Origin: Actinokineospora auranticolor | Lineage (GTDB): Bacteria > Actinomycetota > Actinomycetes > Mycobacteriales > Pseudonocardiaceae | Reading direction: 5' to 3' | DNA length: 64,000 bases | NCBI RefSeq assembly: GCF_002934265.1 | Contig: NZ_PTIX01000008.1 | Coordinates: 186,001 to 250,000 of the forward strand | Shown here: positions 49,207-57,606 of the stretch, one piece after another | Layout of the letters: each line of letters starts with the position of its first letter | Position numbering within the stretch: position 1 is the first letter of the stretch | Position numbers and translations under genes: made by a program | The notes under the pieces: model-generated | What the model was told of the DNA's origin: nothing | Seen by the model: only the letters and a program-made list of their open reading frames with translations | The model's database searches: none

Positions 49207-50699
49207 GACTCGATCACCTCCACACCGCGGTCCTGGCCGAGCACGAGGCGCAGCTGGATGAACTCCATCGGCGCCACCGGCGCGACCTCGACCTCGCAGA
49301 CCAGCTGACCGGGGTCCTGCTCCGGCGGGTTGTTCGAGTCGTCGCACACCACCCGGAACGCCTGCTCGGGCCGCGCGCCCGCGAGCGCGCCGGTGCGGAA
49401 GGCCTCCAGCAGCACCGAGGTGATCGCGCGGACCAGGCCCAGCCGCAGCTCCGGCGAGTTGACCTCGAACACCAGCGGCGCCGCGGCCCGGCGGATCGCC
49501 CGGACCAGCAGGTGCAGCAGCCGCCGGTGGGCGACGTAGCGGCGGCGCGGGTCGCCGGAGAGCGTGCGCACGCCCCACACCACCAGGCCCCGGCCGCGCA
49601 GGCACCGCACCAGGTCGACGTTCGCCTCGAACAGCCGCACCTGCTGCGGCACCGGGTACTCGACGCCGAGGTCCACGGCGTCGAGCAGCACGGCGTTGGC
49701 GGGGGAGTGGTGCGCGCCCCGCTCCGCGTCGAGCCGGGCGATCAACCCGGCGACGTGCCCGGACGCCGCGACGGTCCGCAGGCCCGGGCCGGTGAGCTCC
49801 GGTACCCGCAGCCGCGGGTGGTAGACCGCCGCCGCGGCCAGCAGCGCCTCGTCGCCGAGGTCGGTCAGCGACCGCACCCAGCCCAGCACGTCGTCCACAG
49901 TGGACAAGCGGGACGGGACGTCGAGCAGGACCAGCCGGTCCAGCAGCGGCGCGCAGGTGGCGAGCGTGTCCGCCAGCAACCCGGTGTGGTCCGCACCGAG
50001 GATGTCCGCGCCGACGTCCGGCAAGGCCACCAGGGCGGGTTCGGTGAGGTCGGCCTGCGCGCTCACGGCGGCGGCGTAGTCCGCGCGCACCGGGTCGACG
50101 TCCGTGCCACCGGCGAGCACCAGGTCCCACGACGTCGAGATCCCCTCGACGTGGTCGAACGCGTCACCGACCTCCGGCGGCACCAACCGGATCAACCGGG
50201 ACGCCGCCAACCGGGTCCCGAGGTCCGCGGGCGAGATGTTCGCGAACACCTCCGCGGCCTCGCCCGCCACCAGCACCCGCACGGTGATCGCGGGCGGCCC
50301 GGCGACGCTGCTGGCCTGGTAGGTGAGCACGACCCGGCCGCCGTTGGCCCAGGCACCGGGGCTGGTGGCCACGACCGCGAACCGAGCGTCGCCGACGCGC
50401 CACGGCACGCTCGCCGTGGCGCCGCGTCCCGCGACCCGCAGGACCCAGGCGGTGCGACCGCCGTTCTCGAAGAACCCGCGCAACGCGTACGGCGTGGCGG
50501 CCGAGCCGTCGGGGGGCCCGAACGCGCCGACGACCTCGTTCCAGTTCTCCACCCGCACCGGGGTCGCCACCGGCCCGCGCCGGGTGCGGCCGAGGAACGC
50601 GGCCACGTCGGTGCGCAGCGGCTCCGGTGCGGAGTCGCCGCGCACCGCGGTCAGGGTGACGCCGGGCAGGTGGGAATCAGGCAGCGCCGCGCTGGTCAT
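49203..50699 (-). CDS. Second eCIS sheath protein
   Basis: 498 residues from ATG 50699. Sheath landmarks are the N-terminal FLGRTRRGPVATPVRVENWN, the ring core GFFENGGRTAWVLRVAG, and the C-terminal SGHVAGLIARLDAERGAHHS, WGVRTLSGDPRRRYVAHRRL and LRLVLGQDRG. The typical N-terminal 'PGVYVEE' linker is reduced to LPGVTLTAV. It is therefore more likely a specialised ring near the baseplate than the main contractile sheath at 51196. Follows the main tube gene by 10 bases. Confidence 0.92.
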   Translation of the reverse strand: MTSAALPDSHLPGVTLTAVRGDSAPEPLRTDVAAFLGRTRRGPVATPVRVENWNEVVGAFGPPDGSAATPYALRGFFENGGRTAWVLRVAGRGATASVPWRVGDARFAVVATSPGAWANGGRVVLTYQASSVAGPPAITVRVLVAGEAAEVFANISPADLGTRLAASRLIRLVPPEVGDAFDHVEGISTSWDLVLAGGTDVDPVRADYAAAVSAQADLTEPALVALPDVGADILGADHTGLLADTLATCAPLLDRLVLLDVPSRLSTVDDVLGWVRSLTDLGDEALLAAAAVYHPRLRVPELTGPGLRTVAASGHVAGLIARLDAERGAHHSPANAVLLDAVDLGVEYPVPQQVRLFEANVDLVRCLRGRGLVVWGVRTLSGDPRRRYVAHRRLLHLLVRAIRRAAAPLVFEVNSPELRLGLVRAITSVLLEAFRTGALAGARPEQAFRVVCDDSNNPPEQDPGQLVCEVEVAPVAPMEFIQLRLVLGQDRGVEVIES

Positions 50700-50709
50700 C
50701 TCCGCCGCC

Positions 50710-51168
50710 TCACGCGTCGATCAGGAGGCTCTCGACCGCCAGCACGAGCGTCTCCATGGCGATCTCGTTCTTGGTGGCGTTGAACGACGGGCCGGTGTAC
50801 TTGGTCGGCCACGCGCGGTCGAAGTTCCAGCGCATGACCTCCTGGCGGTTCTCGTCGAGCAGCACGATCGACCCGGAGGTGCGCCGCACCCGGCCGTCGA
50901 GGGCCTCCTTCACCCAGTTCCAGAACCCGACGTGGCCGGTCACCCCCCGCTTGAAGGTCAACGCGCTCGGGAACTTCTTCAGCCCGACCAGCTTGCGCAC
51001 GGTGATGTCCTCGCTGCCGTTGCGGTACTCGATCACCGGCAGCTCCACGTCCAGCCCGCTCGCCTCGGCGAAGGACCCGCTCACCGCGACGCCGTCGTCG
51101 CTGACGTTGGTCACGATGACCAGGAAGTTGTACGCGGCGTACGGGTCTGTCCGCGTCACAGGTGGCAT
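50710..51168 (-). CDS. Main eCIS inner tube protein (gp19-like)
   Basis: 152 residues from ATG 51168, with GAGAGG 8 bases upstream. Canonical inner-tube pattern: YAAYNFLVIV, FAEASGLDVELPVIEYRNGS, VRKLVGLKKFPSALTFKRGV, FWNWVKEAL and the closing KNEIAMETLVLAVESLLID. Forms the Hcp-like hexameric tube inside the sheath (Afp1/Pvc1). Confidence 0.96.
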   Translation of the reverse strand: MPPVTRTDPYAAYNFLVIVTNVSDDGVAVSGSFAEASGLDVELPVIEYRNGSEDITVRKLVGLKKFPSALTFKRGVTGHVGFWNWVKEALDGRVRRTSGSIVLLDENRQEVMRWNFDRAWPTKYTGPSFNATKNEIAMETLVLAVESLLIDA

Positions 51169-51195
51169 TTCGGTCGCCTCTCAATCACTTCTCGG

Positions 51196-53463
51196 CTAGA
51201 CGAGCTGGGGTTCGCGGGTCTTCTGCTGGATCCGGAAGATCACGAACTCGGCCGGGAACACCGGCGCGACACCGATCACGCAGATCAGCCGCCCGTTCGC
51301 GATGTCGTCGTCGGTCATGGTCGACCGGTCGCAGTGCACGAAGAACGCCTCGTCCGCGGTGGCGCCCGCGAGCGCGCCGCTCCGCCAGACCGTGGTGAGG
51401 AAGTTGGACACCGTCTGGCGCACCAGCGCCCACAGCTTCGGGTCGTTCGGCTCGAACACCACCCACTGGGTGCCCTCGTCGATCGACTCCTCCAGGAACA
51501 GGAACAGCCGCCGGACGTTGACGTAGCGCCACTGCGTGTCCGACGACAGCGTGCGCGCGCCCCACACCCGCTGCCCGAGGCCGGGGAAGAACCGCAGCGC
51601 GTTGATCCCCTTCGGGTTGAGCAGGTCCTGGTGGCGCTTGGTGATGTCCGCGGCGAGGCCGTCGGTCAGCCGGATGCCGCGGATGACCGCGTTCGCGGGC
51701 GCCTTGTGCACGCCGCGCTCGGTGTCGGTGCGCGCGTAGATGCCCGCGATGTGCCCGGACGGCGGAGCCTCGACGAACCGGTTGGTGGCCGGGTCGTTCA
51801 CCACCAGCCACGGGTAGTACAGGGCGGCGTAGCGGGTGTCGAAGGGCTCCCGGAACGCCTGGATGCCCTCGATGTCCAGGCCGTCGCGCGGGTCCAGGAT
51901 CGCGAACCGGTCCTTGAGCTGCTCGCAGTGGGTGATCAGCGCCGACTCGACGGTGCCCGACCACACACCGGGCACCGCGCACAGCGAGATCTCGTCGATG
52001 TCCTCCAGCGCCACGATGCCGGTGCGGTGACCGCTGCCGCCGTCGGTGCCGACGAAGTCCCCGACGGTGAGGCCCGCCGCCCCGTCCGTACCGCCTTCGG
52101 TCAGCGTCAGCCAGGAGCCGGTCGCGGGCACCGGGAACCGCGCGGGGTCCAGCGACAGACCCGCCTGGGTGGCGGCCAGCACCAGCCGCGACCGGCTCGA
52201 CAGGGTGCCGACCAGCGTGCCCGGGCCGTCGCCGCCGAGCCGCAGGCCGCGGAAGGTCTCGGTGACGGAGCCGCCGCCGGGGTCGTCGAACCTGGTGTCG
52301 ACCGTCGACTCGACGAGCAGCAGCCGGGCGGTCTCGAACACCAGCGCCGGGGTGTCGTTGTCGAAGGTGACGACGTCGTCGGTGCCGACGGACAGGACGT
52401 TGAGGGTGGTCAGCCGGTCACCGGTGTCGAGCTGGGTGACGGCGTTCTCGTAGAGCCTGCTCGACCCGCTGATCCGCAGCGTCGGCCCCGCCCCGGCGGT
52501 GGCCCGGCGCACCCGGCGCACGGTCAGCCCGGTCCGCCACGGCGCGTGCGGCGCGGTGCCGGTGAAGGTCAGCACCACCCGGCCCGCGGCGGGCTGGGCC
52601 ACGGTGACCTTGAACCGCCGCTCGTTGATCAGCACCCAGACGTCGGCGGGCAGGTCGTCGGGGTCCAGGCCGGGAACCGCGTTCACCGTGATCGACGTGC
52701 TGTCGGCGGGCGCGTCCTCGGCCAGCGCGGTGATGAGCAGCGCGCCCTCCGCCGGGTCGGGCAGCACCGGCAGCGCGGCGCTCACCGAGGGCTGCACGCG
52801 CACCCGGACCGCCGACCCCCACGACCCGGGGCTGTTCGCGGAGAACCGCAGGCTCGGCGTGGCGGCGCGGGTGCCGACCTGCACGTAGTCCCCGCGCGCC
52901 GCCTTGACCTCGGCGACCAGCGGGGCGTCGAGCACGATCCGGCGCGTGGTGGCGTTGTAGGCGGTGATCGTCGCGGTGTCGATCTCCACGTTGTCCCCGC
53001 CGCGCACGACGCTGATCGCGTCGGCGCCGGTGAACCCGATGAGGTGGCCCAGTTCGAGCGTGGTGGCGCCCGCCGCCGCGTCCCGGGCGATCGGGCTGAC
53101 CAGCCCCTGCCCCAGCGTGCCCGCCGCGGGCACGGCGGTGGTGCTGACCACCCGCTTGACGTAGAGGCGCTGACCGCCGTTGTCGAAGAAGCCCTTGACC
53201 GCCAGCGGGAACAGCCACCAGCGGCCGCCCTCGGTCGGGTTGTTCGCCCAGGCGTCGCGCACGGCGGGCTCCGGCTCGGGCAGGAAGCCGCCGAACGTCG
53301 TCTGGAACTCCAGGAAGTTGGTCACCAGCTTGGGTTTGCCGGACGTGGGGCCGCGCTGGGTGACCCCGACCATGCCCGCCGTGCTGGTGCTCACCCCCGC
53401 GATCGGCCGCGGCCCCGCGTCGACCTCCTCGACGTAGACACCGGGGCTCAGGTACTCGGGCAT
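51196..53463 (-). CDS. Main eCIS sheath protein with large insertion
   Basis: 755 residues from ATG 53463 (GAGGAG 7 bases upstream; an in-frame GTG at 53478 lacks a site). N-terminus EYLSPGVYVEEVDAGPRPIA and C-terminus WGARTLSSDTQWRYVNVRRL, WRSGALAGATADEAFFVHCD, VFPAEFVIFRIQQ are canonical contractile sheath. Between about residues 125 and 480 there is a long insertion of beta-rich sequence, with several repeats of the style 'LxVESxVDTRFD', 'TLSSRSRLVLAATQ'. It makes this sheath some 250-400 residues longer than typical ones and is expected on the outer surface. Main contractile component. Confidence 0.95.
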   Translation of the reverse strand: MPEYLSPGVYVEEVDAGPRPIAGVSTSTAGMVGVTQRGPTSGKPKLVTNFLEFQTTFGGFLPEPEPAVRDAWANNPTEGGRWWLFPLAVKGFFDNGGQRLYVKRVVSTTAVPAAGTLGQGLVSPIARDAAAGATTLELGHLIGFTGADAISVVRGGDNVEIDTATITAYNATTRRIVLDAPLVAEVKAARGDYVQVGTRAATPSLRFSANSPGSWGSAVRVRVQPSVSAALPVLPDPAEGALLITALAEDAPADSTSITVNAVPGLDPDDLPADVWVLINERRFKVTVAQPAAGRVVLTFTGTAPHAPWRTGLTVRRVRRATAGAGPTLRISGSSRLYENAVTQLDTGDRLTTLNVLSVGTDDVVTFDNDTPALVFETARLLLVESTVDTRFDDPGGGSVTETFRGLRLGGDGPGTLVGTLSSRSRLVLAATQAGLSLDPARFPVPATGSWLTLTEGGTDGAAGLTVGDFVGTDGGSGHRTGIVALEDIDEISLCAVPGVWSGTVESALITHCEQLKDRFAILDPRDGLDIEGIQAFREPFDTRYAALYYPWLVVNDPATNRFVEAPPSGHIAGIYARTDTERGVHKAPANAVIRGIRLTDGLAADITKRHQDLLNPKGINALRFFPGLGQRVWGARTLSSDTQWRYVNVRRLFLFLEESIDEGTQWVVFEPNDPKLWALVRQTVSNFLTTVWRSGALAGATADEAFFVHCDRSTMTDDDIANGRLICVIGVAPVFPAEFVIFRIQQKTREPQLV

Positions 53464-53482
53464 GGTTCGGCTCCTCACTTTC

Positions 53483-54211
53483 CTACTGCTGGTCCACGAT
53501 CTCGATGAGGTGCCGCCGGTCGCGCTCGTCGGGCAGCCGCACGGACAGCGACCCGGCGCGGCCCGGCCGCTCGGTCGCGCGCAGGACGAACACCTCGGCG
53601 CCGCCGGGCACCCGTTCGCCCTCCCACCGCAACGACAGCCGGAACGCGCCGCCGGAGTCGGTCAACGTGCGCTCCAGCCACGGCACCGCGTCCAACCCGG
53701 CCGTGCCCGACGCCTCGACGAGCGCGTTGGCCACCGGCGACCCCGACGCGCCGTCCACGACCACGCCCCGCACCACCCGCACACCCGGCGGGTAGTCGAA
53801 CGCGGTGCTCGGCAGCAGCCGCACCAACCTCGGCTCGGCCGCGGCGGCGGGCGGGTGGGTGTCGTCGTAGGGCGGTGCCACGAACTCGACCCCGACCAGG
53901 TCGGCGGTGAACGGTCGACCGTCGGCCGGGTACAGCGGCTGGAACCCGGTCGCGGCGAACCGCGCCCGGTAGCGCCGGGGCGGCGCGCCCCGGCCGCCGC
54001 GCCTGCCCAGGTCCGGGAAGGCGATGGCCGCGCTCGGCGTGCGCACCGGCGCCACGTCCTCCGCCGGCAGCCACGCGTTCGCCGCCGGGTCCCAGCGGTC
54101 CAGCGCGACGGCCACCCCGACCGAGCGCGCGCGCCGGGCGAAGTCGTCGAACGGGAGGAACCAGGCCGGGCTGGTCAGCACCGACGTCTCGACGGGGGAG
54201 AACCGGCTCAT
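53483..54211 (-). CDS. eCIS accessory protein with carboxypeptidase-regulatory-like beta domain
   Basis: 242 residues from ATG 54211 (ATGA overlap). Middle and C-terminal parts show a transthyretin/CarboxypepD_reg pattern: VVRGVVVDGASGSPVANALV, then TLTDSGGAFRLSLRWEG and a final FVLRATERPGRAGSLSV. The N-terminal half (LDRWDPAANAWLPAEDV; RYRARFAATGFQPLYPADGR) is also beta-rich. Lies between the cap gene and the sheath. It may decorate the particle or help sheath ends. Function is inferred from fold and place only. Confidence 0.82.
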   Translation of the reverse strand: MSRFSPVETSVLTSPAWFLPFDDFARRARSVGVAVALDRWDPAANAWLPAEDVAPVRTPSAAIAFPDLGRRGGRGAPPRRYRARFAATGFQPLYPADGRPFTADLVGVEFVAPPYDDTHPPAAAAEPRLVRLLPSTAFDYPPGVRVVRGVVVDGASGSPVANALVEASGTAGLDAVPWLERTLTDSGGAFRLSLRWEGERVPGGAEVFVLRATERPGRAGSLSVRLPDERDRRHLIEIVDQQ

Positions 54212-54783
54212 GGCGTGGTCCCCCCGCTGATCGTGCGGCTGCGCACGAGCCGCAGCTCCGACACGTCGAGGGAGTCCAGGTTGACCACCCGGACCTCGTA
54301 GTTCAACGACAGCCGGTACGGCTTCTGGATCGCGTACCAGATCCAGGACTTCTGGTCGAGCGTCAGCGGGGTCAGCGTGAAGTGCAGCGCCTCCGTGCTG
54401 CCCGCCAGGCTGCCGGACAGCTCCGCGCCCGAGAGGATCGCCTCGTCGTAGAACACCTGCAGCGCGCGGCCGATCATCCGGTGCTGGGTCAGCTGGTCAC
54501 CGCCCCACGGGGTGATGAGGTAGCGCAGCAGCAACGCCATCGGCGGCTTGCGGCTGGTCGGGGCGTCCGGCGGCAGCGCGCGGACCGGCGGCCGGTTGCG
54601 CGAGGTCGGGTCCTCGGCGACCTCGTAGAGGAACACGGTGAGCTTGGGCTTGTCGATCTGCACCGGCTCGGAGAGGTCGTTGAGCTCCGCGGTCGGCGGA
54701 TCCGGGCTCAGCCCGACCAGGGCGCGGTTCAACGTGTCCACCACGATCGTCGACACGTCGGCGACGACACCGAAATCCCCCAT
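54208..54783 (-). CDS. eCIS cap/terminator protein, DUF4255 (Pvc16-like)
   Basis: 191 residues from ATG 54783, with a strong GGGGAGG site 5 bases upstream; a longer frame extends back to 54999 but lacks a site and covers the inverted repeat. Contains the DUF4255 landmarks VSTIVVDTLNRALVG, KLTVFLYEVAEDPTSRNRPP, PMALLLRYLITPWGGD, HRMIGRALQVFYDEAILSG and SWIWYAIQKPYRLSLNYEVR. In Afp/PVC this family closes the tail tip (Afp16). First gene of the leftward eCIS operon. Confidence 0.94.
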   Translation of the reverse strand: MGDFGVVADVSTIVVDTLNRALVGLSPDPPTAELNDLSEPVQIDKPKLTVFLYEVAEDPTSRNRPPVRALPPDAPTSRKPPMALLLRYLITPWGGDQLTQHRMIGRALQVFYDEAILSGAELSGSLAGSTEALHFTLTPLTLDQKSWIWYAIQKPYRLSLNYEVRVVNLDSLDVSELRLVRSRTISGGTTP

Positions 54784-54881
54784 GCGCACCTCCCCTGCGA
54801 CCGCCGCCAATGCGGCGGTCGCGACGCGCCGACCAGCATTCCAGCAGGCCGTGGCAAATCCGTGGCTCACTTGTCGCGCGA

Positions 54882-54950
54882 GCGTCACCGGCGCGTTGTC
54901 GAAGAATTCGGACACGACGGCGATGCGTGTCGGTAACGCGCCGGTGACGC
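54882..54950. promoter_or_regulatory. 16-bp perfect inverted repeat in the eCIS/regulator intergenic region
   Basis: Arms GCGTCACCGGCGCGTT (54882-54897) and AACGCGCCGGTGACGC (54935-54950) are exact complements with a 37-base spacer. The spacer contains a smaller inverted repeat, GACACG-N9-CGTGTC. It lies 99-167 bases upstream of the first eCIS gene and ends 22 bases before the divergent small gene at 54972. It is well placed as an operator or as an RNA structure in the eCIS leader. No clear -10/-35 for the leftward operon could be fixed. Confidence 0.6.
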
Positions 54951-54971
54951 CGAATAGTCCATTATCCGCGC

Positions 54972-55169
54972 ATGGACACCGTCGGTGATCGGGCGGCAAC
55001 GCTGATACTGCGAGCCTGGGTCGAACCGACGGCCGCGCCGGGCCTGCGCGTGCGGATCATCCCACTGACCGATGCGGGGCCAGACAATCCCTTGGTGGTG
55101 AGCACCGTCGACGAGGCGTGCGCCGCGGTGCGCGGGTGGCTCGACGGCCTCACCCGGACCGTCGGTTGA
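54972..55169 (+). CDS. Small conserved-looking protein divergent from the eCIS operon
   Basis: 65 residues from ATG 54972. No ribosome site, but CATTAT 7 bases upstream could be a -10 box of a leaderless transcript. The sequence (ATLILRAWVEPTAAPGLRVR; then VSTVDEACAAVRGWLDGL) is compact and protein-like, with the style of small actinobacterial proteins next to BTAD regulators. No domain that I can name. Placed between the eCIS promoter region and the regulator at 55315, in the same orientation as the latter. Confidence 0.65.
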   Translation: MDTVGDRAATLILRAWVEPTAAPGLRVRIIPLTDAGPDNPLVVSTVDEACAAVRGWLDGLTRTVG

Positions 55170-55210
55170 GGACTGTCGGGTCCGACTTCTCCTGGGGGCC
55201 TTTGTACCTC

Positions 55211-55240
55211 TCGACACTCAAACCACGGCCTGGCTACTAT
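55211..55240 (+). promoter_or_regulatory. Possible promoter of the BTAD regulator gene
   Basis: TCGACA (55211-55216), an 18-base spacer and TACTAT (55235-55240), 75 bases before the ATG at 55315. Matches the housekeeping consensus only moderately. Confidence 0.35.
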
Positions 55241-55314
55241 GCTAGTCCTCGGGGGTAGGAGGCCATTTCCTTCGCGGCAGGGAAAAGGTGGATCCATAGA
55301 GGCAGGGGGGCCGC

Positions 55315-56046
55315 ATGGGTGCGCAAACAGGTTCGATGACATTGTGCCTACTGAATAGCTTCAGCCTGTCGATCGGCCATTGTCGGGTGCCGATTTCCGC
55401 GGGTGCCCAACGGTTGGTCGCCTTCCTGGCCCTGCAGGACAGACCGCGGACGCGCGCCTTCGTGGCGAGCGCGCTGTGGCCCGACAGCACGACCGCGCGC
55501 GCAGGCGCGAACCTGCGGTCGTCGCTGTGGCGCGCCCAGGGCACCGGCTACCGGGTGATCGACACCTCCACCCGGGAGATCGCCATCGCCGACCACATCA
55601 GGGTCGACATCCGCGAGGCGATGGCCAGGGCGACCAGACTGCTCGACGGGACGCGGCCCTGCGACGACATCCTCACCCCGCAGACCCGGCAGGAGCTCTC
55701 CGCCGACATCCTGCCGGACTGGCACGACAGCGACTGGGTGCTGGTCGAGCAGGAGCAGTACCACCAACTCCGGCTGCACGCGCTGGAGGTCATGGCCGAA
55801 CGCCTGACCGCGGCGGGCAGGCACGGCGAAGCCGTCGCGGCGGGGCTGGCGGCGGTGCGCGCGGAACCGTTGCGGGAGAGCGCGCACCACGTGCTGATGA
55901 AGGCCCACCTCGCCGCGGGCAACCGCTCCGCCGTCCTGAACCAGTACCGCCAGTGCCACCGCCTGCTCGCCGACGAGTTGGACCTGGAACCGTCCGCCCT
56001 GCTCAAGGACCTGCTCCCGGACCCCGTCGACGCGACGTCGGGTTGA
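55315..56046 (+). CDS. BTAD-domain (SARP-like) transcriptional regulator
   Basis: 243 residues. N-terminal 90 residues: LNSFSLSIGHCRVPISAGAQ, RLVAFLALQDRPRTRAFVAS and ALWPDSTTARAGANLRSSLW form the OmpR-like DNA-binding domain of BTAD/SARP proteins. The remainder is the bacterial transcriptional activation domain of TPR-like helices (HALEVMAERLTAAGRHGEAV; HHVLMKAHLAAGNRSAVLNQ, YRQCHRLLADELDLEPS). No C-terminal NB-ARC. Being next to and divergent from the eCIS operon, it is the prime candidate for its regulation. An in-frame ATG at 55336 is an alternative start; 55315 has a G-rich site 4 bases upstream. Confidence 0.9.
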   Translation: MGAQTGSMTLCLLNSFSLSIGHCRVPISAGAQRLVAFLALQDRPRTRAFVASALWPDSTTARAGANLRSSLWRAQGTGYRVIDTSTREIAIADHIRVDIREAMARATRLLDGTRPCDDILTPQTRQELSADILPDWHDSDWVLVEQEQYHQLRLHALEVMAERLTAAGRHGEAVAAGLAAVRAEPLRESAHHVLMKAHLAAGNRSAVLNQYRQCHRLLADELDLEPSALLKDLLPDPVDATSG

Positions 56047-56188
56047 TCGCGCCCGGGGTGTCGCCGAGCCGGAAGACGTGGTCCGGTGCACTTCGACGGA
56101 CCGGCGGCTGAGCCTCAGGGGCGACCGTCGTCGTTCACGCTCCCGCGGTCACCGGCCACGACATCGGCCGGGTCCTGAGGAGGAACAC

Positions 56189-56752
56189 TTGAGGAAGCGC
56201 GTGACGGCACTGTGCGCCCTTGTGGTCGGAGCGCTCACAGTCGGGGTGGTCCGGGGTGTGGCGAGCGCGGCGGTGGTGCCGTCAGTGAGCTACCGACGCC
56301 GACGGCGACACCACGGTGCGTGAGCAGGCGGGCACGCTGGTCTTCACGTACCAGAGCACCATCGCGAACCTGAGCGCGAACCGGCCCGCCGACTCCCGGC
56401 GGGCCCTGACGGCATGGCAGACCCGTTCATCGCCGAGGCACAGGACCGGGTGAAGGTCACCGTCGTGCACCCCGTGACCTTCACCGAGTTCCGCGCGTCC
56501 CGCTACGGCGACCTCGGGGTCCAGGTCCGGGGCGTGTTCAGTGCCCACGGCGGCACGCCGTGGCCGCTCGACATCGAGGTCCAGTTCAAGCCGAACGGCC
56601 CGAGCGAGTGGTCGACGGTGTCGACCCTGAGCGGCTCCACCCAGTTCGAGACGATCACCCCCGAGCAGCGGCCGGGTCGCTGGCGGGCGCACTACGCGGG
56701 GGTGTCGAACCTGTTCGAGAAGGCCACCAGCCAGGTGGTCGTCGTCAAGTAG
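56189..56752 (+). pseudogene. Secreted protein gene with two compensating frameshifts
   Basis: A TTG start at 56189 after GAGGAGG opens a signal peptide (RKRVTALCALVVGALTVG, ending ASAA) that stops at 56323. From about 56292 the sequence continues coherently in another frame (TDADGDTTVREQAGTLVFTY, then QSTIANLSANRP). From about 56400 it returns to the first frame (MADPFIAEAQDRVKVTVVH ... WRAHYAGVSNLFEKATSQVV) and ends at TAG 56752. The restored protein would be a secreted beta-rich protein of about 185 residues. Family not recognised. Frameshifts could be real decay or assembly errors. Confidence 0.65.
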
Positions 56753-56882
56753 CACCGGTGGTCGTGGTGCCCGCGCCAACCGGGTGCCACGGCCTTCCGT
56801 CCGGCGCGCCGGTGGTGTGGCGCTCGTAGGCCACCGTGCCGGAACGGTCGCGTCCGGCCGGGGGCGCGACAGCCCGGCGGCG

Positions 56883-57606
56883 TCAGGTCGGCAGCCCGAC
56901 GGCGGCGAGCAGGTGCTCCTCCTCGAACGCGAAGTGCTTCTCCAGTCCGGACACCAGCCGCGCCGGTTTCGCGCACGGGGTGGCCGGGTCGGGCGAACCG
57001 GACAGCAGGGCCTCGAACCGGTCGAGGGCGTGGTCGACGGTCACGTGTTCGGCGAGCAGTCCCGCGAGCGGGTCGACCGCGGGTGGGGTGGTCCCGTCGA
57101 GTGCGGCGCGGACTCCGTCGAGTCGGGCACGCGGGTCGGCGTGGTGCCGACGCGGGCCCGGCCGGGGGCGCCGGACAGGTCGAGCGGGACCAAAGCGACC
57201 ACCGGGATCAGCCGTTCGGTCCGCACCCGATAGCCCGCGAAGGCCGGGTCTTTGGCGCATTGCAGTGCGAAGCGGTGTTCACGTTCCGTGCCCGCCCGCG
57301 CCTCCGCGCGCGCCGCGACGAGGACGACCGGCCCCGGGTGCCCCTCCGGCGCCGGGACCTCCACCGTGACCTGTGGTGGCACCCGGATGTCGAGGTACCG
57401 GTCGGGATGGTGGTCGATGCCCCCGTCGCTGCCGAACACCAGGTGGCGGGCACCGTCACCGGTAAAGACCACAGGGGTGGTTTGCGCCTGCCGGTCCGGC
57501 GCCCCGCCGTGGTCGGCAGGAGCGGCGGGGCGCCGTCGGAGACCCCGCCGACCCGGCCGCCGAGGGCCCGGAACTCGCTGATCACCGCGTCGTTCGCACC
57601 GGTCAC
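56883..57606 (-). pseudogene. Nitroreductase-like/hemerythrin fusion gene broken by two frameshifts
   Basis: A GTG at 57606 opens MTGANDAVISEFRALGGRVG and continues to TAGRRTGR, the start of a deazaflavin (F420)-dependent nitroreductase-like protein. Near 57490 the homologous sequence moves to a second frame (QTTPVVFTGDGARHLVFGSD, YLDIRVPPQVTVEVPAPEG). Near 57155 it moves to a third (RARLDGVRAALDG, then LEKHFAFEEEHLL), a hemerythrin-like C-terminus ending at 56883. Three frames in series for one clear family arrangement show a pseudogene, or poor sequence. Confidence 0.7.

Noticed and set aside
53483..54211. Reading the CarboxypepD_reg-like protein as a peptidase
   Set aside because: Only the transthyretin-like accessory fold is visible; no zinc peptidase motif is present.
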